Assembly (NCBI RefSeq): GCF_006335015.1
Contig: NZ_VDGT01000006.1
Span: 124,001-188,000, forward strand
Reading direction: 5' to 3'
DNA length: 64,000 nucleotides
Origin: Streptomyces sedi
GTDB lineage: Bacteria > Actinomycetota > Actinomycetes > Streptomycetales > Streptomycetaceae
A program made the position numbers and the translations under genes. Below are positions 1 through 7,807 of this stretch, piece by piece (position 1 is the stretch's first letter; each line of letters begins with the position of its first letter). Under the pieces are notes generated by a model. That model was given only the letters and a program-made list of their open reading frames with translations, was not told the DNA's origin and did not search any database.

Positions 1-1
1 G

Positions 2-640
2 CGCGCGGTGCGGGCCGAGGCGGAGGCGGAGGCCGCGCGGCTGACGGCGCTGGTGGAACGGGTGCGGGCGCGCGTGCCCGAGCTGGTGGAGGACGTGGAG
101 GTGGTGGGCGACCCGGTGCGGCGGCTGCCGCACCTGGTGACGTTCTCCTGTCTCCATGTCGACGGCGAGGCGCTGCTGCACGCCTTGGACCGGGCGGAGT
201 TCTCGGTCTCCTCCGGCTCCTCGTGCACCTCCAGCACGTTGACGCCCAGCCATGTGCTGCGCGCGATGGGGGTGTTGTCGGAGGGCAACGTGCGGGTCTC
301 GCTGCCGCCGGGCACCGCGCGAGCAGAGGTGGAACGTTTCCTCGATGTGCTGCCCGGCGCGGTCGCCGGGGTGCGGGAACAGCTGCTGGGCCCGGCCGCC
401 TCGCCGGCGCCCGCCGTGGACGACGGCGAGGAACTGGTGGTCGACGCCCTGGGGCGGCGCTGCCCCGCGCCGGTGATCGAGCTGGCCAGGGCCATCGGCC
501 GGGTGCCGGTGGGCGGGACGGTGGCGGTGCTGGCCGACGACGTGGCGGCCAGGCTCGACATCCCCGCCTGGTGCGAGATGCGCGGCCAGGAGTACCTGGG
601 CGAGACCGGACAGGCCCACCGGGTGCGGCGGCTGGCCTGA
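2..640 (+). CDS. cysteine desulfurase with C-terminal TusA domain (5' end outside window)
   Basis: The frame is open from the left edge, so only the last 212 codons are visible. The first two thirds match the C-terminal part of a PLP-dependent cysteine desulfurase of the NifS/IscS class: SSGSSCTSSTLTPSHVL contains the active-site cysteine that carries the persulfide, followed by HVLRAMG. After a short Ala/Pro linker (about residue 140) comes a TusA/SirA-like domain with the RCPAP motif, whose cysteine normally accepts sulfur from the desulfurase. Donor and first acceptor would thus sit on one chain. The PLP lysine lies outside the window. The likely role is sulfur delivery for Fe-S clusters or thio-modification; the exact target cannot be told. 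Confidence 0.85.
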   Translation, partial: RAVRAEAEAEAARLTALVERVRARVPELVEDVEVVGDPVRRLPHLVTFSCLHVDGEALLHALDRAEFSVSSGSSCTSSTLTPSHVLRAMGVLSEGNVRVSLPPGTARAEVERFLDVLPGAVAGVREQLLGPAASPAPAVDDGEELVVDALGRRCPAPVIELARAIGRVPVGGTVAVLADDVAARLDIPAWCEMRGQEYLGETGQAHRVRRLA

Positions 641-670
641 ACCGCGCCGGCCGCCGCTTCCCGCGCCCGC

Positions 671-1645
671 TCACTGGATGAAGGGGCGGACCTCCTCGGC
701 GGCGTCGTCGCCGTACGCCTTGGTGAAGCGCTCGATGAACGAGCCCCGGTTGAGCGTGTACTCCTGGGTGCCGACGGTCTCGATGACCAGCGTCGCCACC
801 ATGCAGCCCAGCTGGGCCGCGCGTTCCAGGGAGGTGCCCCAGCTGAGCCCGGAGAGGAAGCCCGCGCGGAACGCGTCGCCCACCCCGGTCGGCTCGACCT
901 TGGCGGTCTCCTCGGGGCAGCCGACCAGGATCGACGGCTCGCCGGCCCGGTCCACGCGCACCCCGCGGGCGCCCAGGGTGGTGACGCGGATGCCGACCTT
1001 CTCCAGCACCTCCTCGTCGCTCCAGCCGGTCTTGCTCTCGACGAGGGCCTTCTCGTACTCGTTGGTGAAGAGGTAGGCGGCGCCCTCGGTCAGCAGCCGG
1101 ATCTCGTCGCCCTCCATCCGGGCCAGCTGCTGGGAGAAGTCGGCGGCGAACGGGATGCCCCGGCTGCGGCACTCCTCGGTGTGCCGCAGCATCGCCTCGG
1201 GGTCGTCGGCGCCGATGTGCACCAGGTCGAGTCCGCCGACGCGGTCGGCGACCAGCTGCAACTCGATCAGCCTGGCCTCGCTCATGGCCCCGGTGTAGAA
1301 GGAACCGATCTGGTTGTGATCGGCGTCGGTCGTACAGACGAAGCGCGCGGTGTGCAGCATCTCGGAGACCCGCACCGAGTCGCAGTCCACGCCGTGCCGC
1401 TCCAGCCAGGCGCGGTACTCGTCGAAGTCCTGGCCGACCGCGCCCACGAGGATCGGCCGCGCGCCCAACTGGCCCATGCCGTAGCAGATGTTGGCACCGA
1501 CGCCGCCACGGCGCACCTCCAGGCCGTCCACCAGGAAGGAGAGGGAGACCGTGTGGAGTTGGTCGCCCACCAGCTGGTCGGCGAACCGGCCCGGAAAGGT
1601 CATCAGATGGTCGTTGGCGATCGAACCTGAGACAGCGATGCGCAC
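671..1645 (-). CDS. PfkB-family carbohydrate/nucleoside kinase
   Basis: A 324-residue ribokinase-fold kinase. The N-terminus has the family GSIANDH strand, the glycine-rich GGVGANICYGMGQLG substrate lid, and near the C-terminus PTGVGDAFRAGFLSG, the PfkB signature whose aspartate is the catalytic base that activates the substrate hydroxyl for phosphate transfer from ATP. Actinobacterial members with this sequence style are usually annotated as adenosine kinase or generic carbohydrate kinase; the sequence alone does not fix the substrate. The GTG start is preceded by GGAGAG at good spacing. It converges with the upstream desulfurase gene, leaving only 30 bases between them. Confidence 0.85.
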   Translation of the reverse strand: MRIAVSGSIANDHLMTFPGRFADQLVGDQLHTVSLSFLVDGLEVRRGGVGANICYGMGQLGARPILVGAVGQDFDEYRAWLERHGVDCDSVRVSEMLHTARFVCTTDADHNQIGSFYTGAMSEARLIELQLVADRVGGLDLVHIGADDPEAMLRHTEECRSRGIPFAADFSQQLARMEGDEIRLLTEGAAYLFTNEYEKALVESKTGWSDEEVLEKVGIRVTTLGARGVRVDRAGEPSILVGCPEETAKVEPTGVGDAFRAGFLSGLSWGTSLERAAQLGCMVATLVIETVGTQEYTLNRGSFIERFTKAYGDDAAEEVRPFIQ

Positions 1646-1777
1646 GAGGGCTCTCCAGGGGTGGGCAGCGAAAGTCAGCGCCAGGCTACCCCGCGTGGAA
1701 CCTACGGTGATCGGCCGTCGTCACATTGGTGATTCCTGTGAGCGATGCGCATCCGGTGAGCGACACGAGGAGCTGAC

Positions 1778-3391
1778 GTGTTGGACGAGGAGAACCACGA
1801 GGAGACCCGTCGACGCTGGCCCGCGGTGACCGCGGTGGCGGCCAGCGTGGTCCTGCTCGCCGGGGCGTTCTACGGCGTCGGCATGGCCGAGGACGACGGC
1901 GGCGGAAGCGCGGGCGGCGACGAGCCGCTGGCGTTGGACGCCCGCGAGGGCGTGGGCGAGCTGGCGGTGGACGGCGCCTCGGCGCCCGCCGGGCCGGCGC
2001 TCGGCCCGCTGGTCCTGGAGGGGGACCCGCCGGCCGCGCCGGAGGCGGCGACGGTCCACCGCTTCGGCGAGGGCGGCGTCGACGCCGCCCGGGTCGCCGA
2101 GCTGGCGGCCGACCTCGGCCTGTCGGGCGAACCCGTGGCCTCGGGCGGGAGTTGGACCGTCGTCGGCACCTCGGAGGGCGAGCGGGAGGGCGCGCTGCTG
2201 GTGGCCGAAGAGGCGCCGGGGCACTGGTTCTACTCCCTGGACGGCACCGTGGCGGATGTCACGGGGACCGTCGCGGAGCCCGCCGGGCCCGGGATCACCT
2301 CCGACGGCCCGGACGCCTCGGTCTCCTCCGACGACGCCTCGGTCTCCTCGGGCGACATGCCCTCGTCCGAGGGGATGCCGCCAGCGGACGGCCGGCCGGC
2401 GCCCTCCGAGGAGGACGCGCTGCGCGCGGCCGGCCCGCTGCTGGACGCGTGGGGCCTGGACGAGGAGACCGCGGACGCCTCCACGGTCAACGGGCCACAC
2501 CGGCAGGTGGTCGCCGAACCGACCGTCGAGGGGCTGCCGGTGGCCGGGATGGAGCTGGTGGCGACGGTGGGCCCCGACGGTGAGCTGCTCTCCGTCTCCG
2601 GGGTGCTGGGCGTGCCGAGCGCGGGCGAGGAGCGTCCGGTGTCGGACCCGGCCGCCGCGCTGGAGCGGGTCAACGAGCGGATCGGCCAGGGTGCCGACCC
2701 CGCGGCGGCCCGCGACACCGGCCGGCCGTGCCTCCAGCGGAGCGCCGAAGGGGCGGCCCCGGCGGACGAGACCCCCGCGGACGAGGCCTCGGAGGGTGAG
2801 GACATCGAGCCCGCGCGCCCGGACCTGCCCTGCGACGCCCCCGCGGCCGACCCGGGCGAGGCGACGCCGGCCACCGTGGAGCTGGGGCTCTCGCTGGAGT
2901 ACTCCGAGGACGAGCCGCTGCTGGTCCCGGCGTGGATCTTCCGCGCCGAGGATGCCGAGGGGCAGCGGCGCACCGTGGCCGAGCCGGCCGTGGAGCACGT
3001 CCCCTCCCCCGTCTCCGGCGACGACGACGCGCGCGTCGAGGAGGGCGGGGGCGAGAGCGGCGAGGCCGAGGAGGCGGAGAGCGCCGAGGCCGTCCCCGCC
3101 GAGCCGGCCGAGCCGGCGGAGCTGCCCGCCGCGGGGCTCTCGGTGGTCGACCACGCGCCGGAGGCGCGCACCCTGACCGTGAACTTCTGGGCCGGGGTCT
3201 GCGACACCTACCAGGTGCGGGCGCACGAGACGGACGAGGAGGTCGTGCTCTCCGTGGAGCGTGTCGGCCCCGAGTCCGACGAGGTCTGCATCATGCTCGC
3301 CGAGCAGCAGACGGACGAGGTCACCCTGGACGAGCCGGTCGGCGACCGCCGGCTGGTCGACGAGGAGGGGCAGGAGCTGACGGCCCGCTGA
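1778..3391 (+). CDS. membrane-anchored acidic protein of unknown function
   Basis: A 537-residue protein whose GTG start is preceded by GAGGAG. Residues 1-12 are charged and followed by one hydrophobic segment (about 14-33, PAVTAVAASVVLLAGAFYGV), so it is probably anchored by its N-terminus with the rest outside. The outer part is rich in Asp, Glu, Ala and Pro, with low-complexity runs of Ser-Ser-Asp around residues 180-200 and of Glu-Ala around 420-445. A better-structured C-terminal segment holds a Cys pair (VCDTY and EVCIM). Similar anchored proteins occur in Streptomyces near respiratory genes, but I recognise no domain and assign no function. A perfect hairpin follows the stop. Confidence 0.7.
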   Translation: MLDEENHEETRRRWPAVTAVAASVVLLAGAFYGVGMAEDDGGGSAGGDEPLALDAREGVGELAVDGASAPAGPALGPLVLEGDPPAAPEAATVHRFGEGGVDAARVAELAADLGLSGEPVASGGSWTVVGTSEGEREGALLVAEEAPGHWFYSLDGTVADVTGTVAEPAGPGITSDGPDASVSSDDASVSSGDMPSSEGMPPADGRPAPSEEDALRAAGPLLDAWGLDEETADASTVNGPHRQVVAEPTVEGLPVAGMELVATVGPDGELLSVSGVLGVPSAGEERPVSDPAAALERVNERIGQGADPAAARDTGRPCLQRSAEGAAPADETPADEASEGEDIEPARPDLPCDAPAADPGEATPATVELGLSLEYSEDEPLLVPAWIFRAEDAEGQRRTVAEPAVEHVPSPVSGDDDARVEEGGGESGEAEEAESAEAVPAEPAEPAELPAAGLSVVDHAPEARTLTVNFWAGVCDTYQVRAHETDEEVVLSVERVGPESDEVCIMLAEQQTDEVTLDEPVGDRRLVDEEGQELTAR

Positions 3392-3411
3392 CGCTCACGC
3401 CGGCGCACAGC

Positions 3412-3456
3412 ACGAGGGGCGGCGCCCGGGATGGTCTCCCGGGCGCCGCCCCTCGT
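3412..3456. terminator. perfect 20-bp hairpin terminator
   Basis: Arms 3412-3431 and 3437-3456 are perfectly complementary over 20 bp with a 5-base loop. It lies between the convergent 1778-3391 gene and erpA, so it can serve both strands. It has no U-tract, as is usual in high-GC actinobacteria. Confidence 0.85.
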
Positions 3457-3505
3457 CACGCGCCGCCGCACGGCCCTCTCCGGAGGACACGTCGGGCGTC
3501 ACGCG

Positions 3506-3856
3506 TCAGCTGAAGGAGTCGCCGCAGGCGCAGGAGCCCGTGGCGTTGGGGTTGTCGATGGTGAAGCCCTGCTTCTCGATGGTGTCGACGAAGTCGATGG
3601 AGGCGCCACCGAGGTAGGGGGCGCTCATCCGGTCGGTGACGACCTTGACGCCCTCGAAGTCCTTGACCACGTCGCCGTCGAGCGCGCGCTCGTCGAAGAA
3701 GAGCTGGTAGCGCAGTCCGGAACACCCACCGGGCTGGACGGCCACGCGCAGCGCCAGGTCGTCACGCCCCTCCTGCTCCAGCAGGCCCCTGACCTTGGCC
3801 ACGGCCGCGTCGGAAACGACGATGCCGTCGACCGCGGCCTCTTCCGTTACGGACAT
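3506..3856 (-). CDS. erpA: A-type iron-sulfur carrier protein (HesB/IscA/ErpA family)
   Basis: A 116-residue protein with the three cysteines of A-type carriers: one in PGGCSGLRY at mid-protein and two in SCACGDSFS at the extreme C-terminus, which bind the transferred cluster. Length and motifs match the family throughout. It passes Fe-S clusters to apoproteins in the cytoplasm. Plausible clients in this window are NadA (4Fe-4S) on the divergent side and LipA. The start follows GGGAG. It is transcribed divergently from nadA, with about 290 bases between them. Confidence 0.92.
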   Translation of the reverse strand: MSVTEEAAVDGIVVSDAAVAKVRGLLEQEGRDDLALRVAVQPGGCSGLRYQLFFDERALDGDVVKDFEGVKVVTDRMSAPYLGGASIDFVDTIEKQGFTIDNPNATGSCACGDSFS

Positions 3857-4039
3857 CTGCGAATCTCCCGGGGTAGTTCGGAATGCTCTGCCGAGGGCGG
3901 TAACGGAACGGCCCGCCGAGGTATTCCCCGTTCGCCGCGCCTTCTTCCCCGGCCCTCTCTCTCATGCTCGCACACCGGGGATCGCCCGCACACGGTCCGC
4001 GGGAGAGTGACGTGATCGGCAGGGCCCGCGCATCGTCAA

Positions 4040-4074
4040 ACTGACGCGAAGGAGTTATGCTCCATAACGTCAGT
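4040..4074 (+). promoter_or_regulatory. composite dyad operator overlapping the nadA promoter
   Basis: Arms ACTGACG (4040-4046) and CGTCAGT (4068-4074), with an inner pair GGAG (4051-4054) and CTCC (4060-4063), share one centre at 4057: 11 matched bases per side. A second, offset repeat GTTAT/ATAAC centres on 4061. CTGACG (4041-4046) could be a -35 box, with CATAAC (4063-4068, 16-base spacer) or TAACGT (4065-4070, 18-base spacer) as -10. A repressor bound here would block nadA transcription. Which regulator binds is unknown. Confidence 0.5.
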
Positions 4075-4147
4075 AAGACGAAAAGACGGTCGGTCGAGTC
4101 TCCGCCCTGACCGGCCGGAGGAACCCGCCACCAGAAAGGGTGCCGCC

Positions 4148-5335
4148 GTGACCAGCGCCCAGCCCCTCGATGTCGAGCCGACCCCGTTGGCGCTGCTGCT
4201 GCTCGGCCGGGAGTCCGACCCGGCCAGCGAGCGCGGCGTCGACTGCCCGGGTGACCTGCCGGCGCCCTCCGACCCCGACCTGGTGGAGAGGGCCAGGGCC
4301 GCGAAGGACGCCCTCGGGGACCGCGTCTTCGTGCTCGGCCACCACTACCAGCGCGACGAGGTCATCCAGTTCGCCGACGTCACCGGCGACTCCTTCAAGC
4401 TCGCCAGGGACGCGGCGGCCCGCCCGGAGGCGGAGTTCATCGTGTTCTGCGGTGTTCACTTCATGGCCGAGTCGGCCGACATTCTGACCGGTGACGATCA
4501 ACGGGTGATCCTCCCCGACCTGGCGGCCGGCTGCTCCATGGCCGACATGGCCACCGCCGAACAGGTCGCCGAGGCCTGGGACGTGCTGACCGACGCCGGC
4601 GTCGCCGGGGACACCGTCCCCGTCAGCTACATGAACTCCTCCGCCGACATCAAGGCGTTCACCGGCCGCCACGGCGGCACCATCTGCACCTCCTCCAACG
4701 CCCGGCGCGCCCTGACCTGGGCCTTCGAACAGGCCGGCGACAACGGCAAGGTGCTCTTCCTCCCCGACCAGCACCTCGGCCGCAACACCGCCGTCCGCGA
4801 GCTGGGCCTCTCCCTCGACGACTGCGTCGTCTACAACCCGCACCGGCCGAACGGCGGGCTGACCCCCGAGCAGCTGCGCGCGGCGAAGATGATCCTGTGG
4901 CGCGGCCACTGCTCGGTGCACGGCCGCTTCTCCCTGGACTCCGTGCGCGAGGTCAGGGAACGCATCCCCGGAGTGAACGTTCTCGTCCATCCGGAGTGCC
5001 GCCACGAGGTCGTCGCCGCGGCCGACCACGTGGGCTCGACCGAGCACATCATCGCCACCCTGGACGCGGCCCCCGAGGGTTCCAGCTGGGCCGTGGGCAC
5101 CGAGCTGAACCTGGTGCGCCGACTGGCCAACCGCTACGCCGACCAGGGCAAGGAGATCGTCTTCCTGGACCGGACGGTCTGCTTCTGCTCCACGATGAAC
5201 CGCATCGACCTGCCGCATCTCGTCTGGTCGCTGGAGTCGCTGGCGGCCGGCAAGGTCGTCAACCGCATCGAGGTCGACCGGGAGACCGAGCACGACGCCA
5301 AGCTGGCGCTGGAGAGGATGCTGGCGCTGCCCTGA
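4148..5335 (+). CDS. nadA: quinolinate synthase A
   Basis: A 395-residue NadA that condenses iminoaspartate with dihydroxyacetone phosphate to quinolinate, the second step of de novo NAD synthesis. Cysteines in FCGVHF (C101), TICTSSNA (C180) and HPECRHE (C284) probably hold the essential 4Fe-4S cluster. GHHYQRDEV and NSSADIKA are family signatures. The N-terminus is about 35 residues longer than short NadA proteins, as in other actinobacteria. The GTG start follows AAAGGG. nadB and nadC are not adjacent, so the gene is on its own with its own operator. A 14-bp hairpin ends the unit. Confidence 0.95.
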   Translation: MTSAQPLDVEPTPLALLLLGRESDPASERGVDCPGDLPAPSDPDLVERARAAKDALGDRVFVLGHHYQRDEVIQFADVTGDSFKLARDAAARPEAEFIVFCGVHFMAESADILTGDDQRVILPDLAAGCSMADMATAEQVAEAWDVLTDAGVAGDTVPVSYMNSSADIKAFTGRHGGTICTSSNARRALTWAFEQAGDNGKVLFLPDQHLGRNTAVRELGLSLDDCVVYNPHRPNGGLTPEQLRAAKMILWRGHCSVHGRFSLDSVREVRERIPGVNVLVHPECRHEVVAAADHVGSTEHIIATLDAAPEGSSWAVGTELNLVRRLANRYADQGKEIVFLDRTVCFCSTMNRIDLPHLVWSLESLAAGKVVNRIEVDRETEHDAKLALERMLALP

Positions 5336-5414
5336 GCGCGGAAACGCGGAAACGTTCCGCCGGTGGCCGGCCCCTCGCGGCGCGGCCCCGGCGGGGCCAG
5401 CGCCCGGAAGAACA

Positions 5415-5452
5415 CTCGGGCCCGGACCCCACGGGGGAGGTCCGGGCCCGAG
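5415..5452. terminator. 14-bp hairpin terminator
   Basis: Perfect arms 5415-5428 and 5439-5452 with a 10-base loop, between the convergent nadA and pspAA genes. Confidence 0.8.
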
Positions 5453-5505
5453 ACGCTGTTCAGGCGGCGGAGCGCGTCAGACGGTGGAACGCGCGGCCGG
5501 ACGGC

Positions 5506-5784
5506 TCAGTCCGGGATCAGACCGTCCTCGGTCAGCATCGCCCGCACCTCGTCGATGGTCGCCTCCGGCGCGGGCAGGATCAGCTCCGACGGCTCCAGCG
5601 AGTCCTCGGAGAGCGGCGCGCCCAGCGTGCGGACGGCCTCCAGCAGGGCGGTGAGCGTCCGACGGAAGCCGTCCTCGTCCCCGGACTCGACCTCGGCGAG
5701 CAGCTCGTCGTCCAGCTCGTTGAGGGTGGGGAAGTGGCCGTCGTCCAGCTTCACCTGGCCCTCCCCCATGATCCGCACGATCAT
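5506..5784 (-). CDS. PspA-associated protein PspAA
   Basis: A 92-residue acidic protein starting MIVRIMGEGQV, the hallmark of the actinobacterial PspAA family that accompanies PspA. It has a short beta-type N-terminal half and a Glu/Leu-rich helical second half ending PEATIDEVRAMLTEDGLIPD. It lies 68 bases downstream of pspA on the same strand, so the two are probably cotranscribed. The start is preceded by GGGAG. By association it acts in the PspA membrane-stress response, perhaps binding PspA; the sequence shows no catalytic motif. Confidence 0.8.
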   Translation of the reverse strand: MIVRIMGEGQVKLDDGHFPTLNELDDELLAEVESGDEDGFRRTLTALLEAVRTLGAPLSEDSLEPSELILPAPEATIDEVRAMLTEDGLIPD

Positions 5785-5852
5785 GTCGTTCTCCCGGCTC
5801 TCGCGCTCACATACCTCGTCGGTCGAAAGTGGTCACCCAACAATCTCACCGA

Positions 5853-6653
5853 TCACTGCTTGTCGAACTTCGGCGAGGACTGCTCCTGCTCCTGCGCCTG
5901 CGGGGCCGCGGCGTCCCCGCCCTCGATCGCCTGCCGCTGCGCGGAGCTGCCACCCGACAGCTCGGCCTTCATCCGCTCCAGCTCGAACTCGACGTCCGCG
6001 TTCCCCGAGATGCGGTCCAACTCGGCAGTCAGGTCGTCCTTGGAGGTGCCCGTCGGGTCGTCCAGGGCGCCGGAGGCCAGCAGCTCGTCGATGGCACCGG
6101 AGCGCGCCTGGAGCTGCGCGGTCTTGTCCTCCGCGCGCTGGATCGCCATGCCGACGTCGCCCATCTCCTCGGAGATGCCGGAGAACGCCTCGCCGATCCT
6201 GGTCTGCGCTTGAGCCGCCGTGTAGGTGGCCTTGATCGTCTCCTTGCGGGTGCGGAACGCGTCCACCTTCGCCTGGAGCCGCTGCGCCGCCAGAGTGAGC
6301 TTGTTCTCCTCGGCCTGGAGGGTCTCGTGCTGCTGCTCCAGGTCGCTGATCTGCTGCGAGAGCGCGGCCCTGCGGGTCAGCGCCTCGCGGGCGAGGTCCT
6401 CGCGGCCCAGCGCCAGCGCCTTCTTACCCTGCTCCTCCAGCTTCCCCGACTGGGAGTTGAGCTGGTTGAGCTGGAGTTCGAGCCGCTTGCGCGAGGTGGC
6501 CACGTCGGCGACCCCGCGGCGCACCTTCTGCAGCAGCTCCAGCTGCTTCTGGTACGAGTAGTCGAGTGTCTCGCGCGGGTCCTCGGCCCGATCCAGGGCC
6601 TTGTTAGCCTTCGCGCGGAAGAGCATCCCCATCCGCTTCATGACACCGCTCAT
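5853..6653 (-). CDS. pspA: PspA/IM30 (Vipp1) family membrane-stress protein
   Basis: A 266-residue protein, almost entirely alpha-helical coiled coil, typical of the ESCRT-III-like PspA/IM30 family. The N-terminal MKRMGMLFRAKANKALDRAEDP gives the amphipathic helix that binds lipid; DPRETLDYSYQKQLELLQ is the most conserved family segment. The Gln/Glu-rich C-terminal tail after residue 240 is disordered. The protein coats and stabilises the inner membrane under envelope stress. The gene is first in a minus-strand unit with pspAA. Its 450-base upstream region carries a pair of 24-bp repeats described separately. Confidence 0.92.
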   Translation of the reverse strand: MSGVMKRMGMLFRAKANKALDRAEDPRETLDYSYQKQLELLQKVRRGVADVATSRKRLELQLNQLNSQSGKLEEQGKKALALGREDLAREALTRRAALSQQISDLEQQHETLQAEENKLTLAAQRLQAKVDAFRTRKETIKATYTAAQAQTRIGEAFSGISEEMGDVGMAIQRAEDKTAQLQARSGAIDELLASGALDDPTGTSKDDLTAELDRISGNADVEFELERMKAELSGGSSAQRQAIEGGDAAAPQAQEQEQSSPKFDKQ

Positions 6654-7103
6654 GGGCTTTCGCGCGCCCCCTTCATGCCGGGCTCGAACCGATGGCCGTC
6701 TCTAGCCGCTTGAACTGCTGATCCCCTACTACCCTACGGGGCCCCTCTCCATTAGCGCACCGCCCGGCGGCGAATGGCTCCTCCCCAAGGACGATCACGC
6801 CCCCCGCTCCCTCCCGCGCGAGGACGACCCCGACGCACGCGGAACGGATGACAGGAAGGACTCGGAAACGGCCGGGAAGGTTCCCCCGGCGGCTTCCCCG
6901 TTCTCGTTCCCCACCTTCCCCGTACCCGTCGTACCCGCCTTTCCCGTACCCGTTGTACCCGCTCCGCGCGCTGTCCCACCCGTTCCGCCGCACGTGGACC
7001 CGCGCCCGCCGGAACGCCCGCGGCGCGCGACGTCGCGCGCCGTTGCGGGATCGTGCCCCACGCACCCGGTCGACCGGGCGCCGGGGGGCCGTACCCTGGG
7101 GGC
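6654..7103. other. 450-base intergenic control region between pspA and the DUF3043 gene
   Basis: No credible gene lies here. The region separates two divergent genes. It is rich in pyrimidine runs on the plus strand and holds the 24-bp direct repeat at 6916-6963. On the minus strand GGAAC (6884-6880) with GTC 18 bases downstream faintly resembles an ECF sigma-factor promoter for pspA, but the spacer is long. Confidence 0.6.
6916..6963. repeat. 24-bp direct repeat with internal GTACCCG units, pspA upstream region
   Basis: Two adjacent 24-bp copies (6916-6939 and 6940-6963) agree at 21 of 24 positions, all three differences being C/T. Each copy contains two GTACCCG words 9 bases apart, giving four evenly arranged GGGTAC words when read toward pspA. 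This looks like a cluster of regulator half-sites. Confidence 0.6.
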
Positions 7104-7697
7104 GTGTTCCGAAGTCGTGCCAAAGAAGACGCCAAGACCGACGCGGTGAGCGAGCAGGCGGAGTCCCGCCCCCTCCGCGACCCCCAGGCACCCAAGGGTC
7201 GCCCCACGCCCAAGCGCAGCGAGGCCGAGGCCCTGCGCAAGGCGGTGGCGAAGCCTGCCACCAGCCGCAAGGAGGCGGCGCAGCGGGCCAAGAAGGCCCG
7301 CCGCGAGGCGCTGGACAAGCAGCGCCAGGCCCTCCTGACCGGGGACGAGAAGCACCTGCCGGCGCGGGACCGCGGCCCCGTGCGGCGCTACGCGCGGGAC
7401 TTCGTGGACAGCGGCTGGCACGTCGCCGAGTTCTTCCTGCCGATCGCCGTGCTGATCCTGGTGATGAGCATGGTCCCGGCGACCACCAGCATCGCGCTGC
7501 TGCTGTGGATGTTCGTGATCCTCGGCATCGTCTTCGACTCGATCCTGATGACCAGGCGGCTGAAGAAGCGGCTCAAGGAGCGCTTCCCGGACGAGAGCCT
7601 GCGCGGTTCGAGCGCCTACGCGCTGATGCGCACGCTCCAGATGCGCCGGATGCGGCTGCCCAAGCCGCAGATCAAGCGCGGCGAGCAGCCCCGCTGA
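7104..7697 (+). CDS. DUF3043 membrane protein
   Basis: 197 residues from the GTG at 7104, which gives the family-typical start FRSRAKEDAKTD; an upstream ATG in the same frame would add an unconserved leader. The first half is strongly basic and helical (KRSEAEALRKAVAKPATSRKEAAQRAKKARREALDKQRQALLTGDEKHLP), then RDRGPVRRYARDFVDSGWHVAE leads into two membrane segments (about 107-127 and 129-150), and a basic tail RLKKRLKERFP follows. This is the conserved DUF3043 layout of actinobacteria. Function is unknown; a membrane-associated or cell-envelope role is a guess. Confidence 0.85.
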   Translation: MFRSRAKEDAKTDAVSEQAESRPLRDPQAPKGRPTPKRSEAEALRKAVAKPATSRKEAAQRAKKARREALDKQRQALLTGDEKHLPARDRGPVRRYARDFVDSGWHVAEFFLPIAVLILVMSMVPATTSIALLLWMFVILGIVFDSILMTRRLKKRLKERFPDESLRGSSAYALMRTLQMRRMRLPKPQIKRGEQPR

Positions 7698-7711
7698 CGC
7701 TCCACGCGCCG

Positions 7712-7753
7712 CTGTCCACCACCCCGTCGCCGCCGCCCGGCGGCGGGGGACAG
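7712..7753 (+). terminator. GC-rich hairpin terminator
   Basis: CTGTCC at 7712 pairs with GGACAG ending at 7753 around a central GCCGCCG/CGGCGGC stem, with a few unpaired bases. It lies between the DUF3043 gene and the htrA-like gene. Confidence 0.55.
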
Positions 7754-7807
7754 TGGCCCGCAACGGCGTAGCGCCCCTCCCCCGCCCGGACGGGAACAGC
7801 GGCCACA

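Noticed and set aside
6660..6720. tRNA-like T-loop GGTTCGAGCC on the minus strand near the pspA start
   Set aside because: The flanking bases do not form a T stem and no anticodon or acceptor arm can be built around it.
6859..6884. ECF-type (SigE-like) promoter GGAAC-N18-GTC for pspA
   Set aside because: The spacer is longer than I expect for such promoters, and GGAAC-like words are frequent here by composition; mentioned only as weak.
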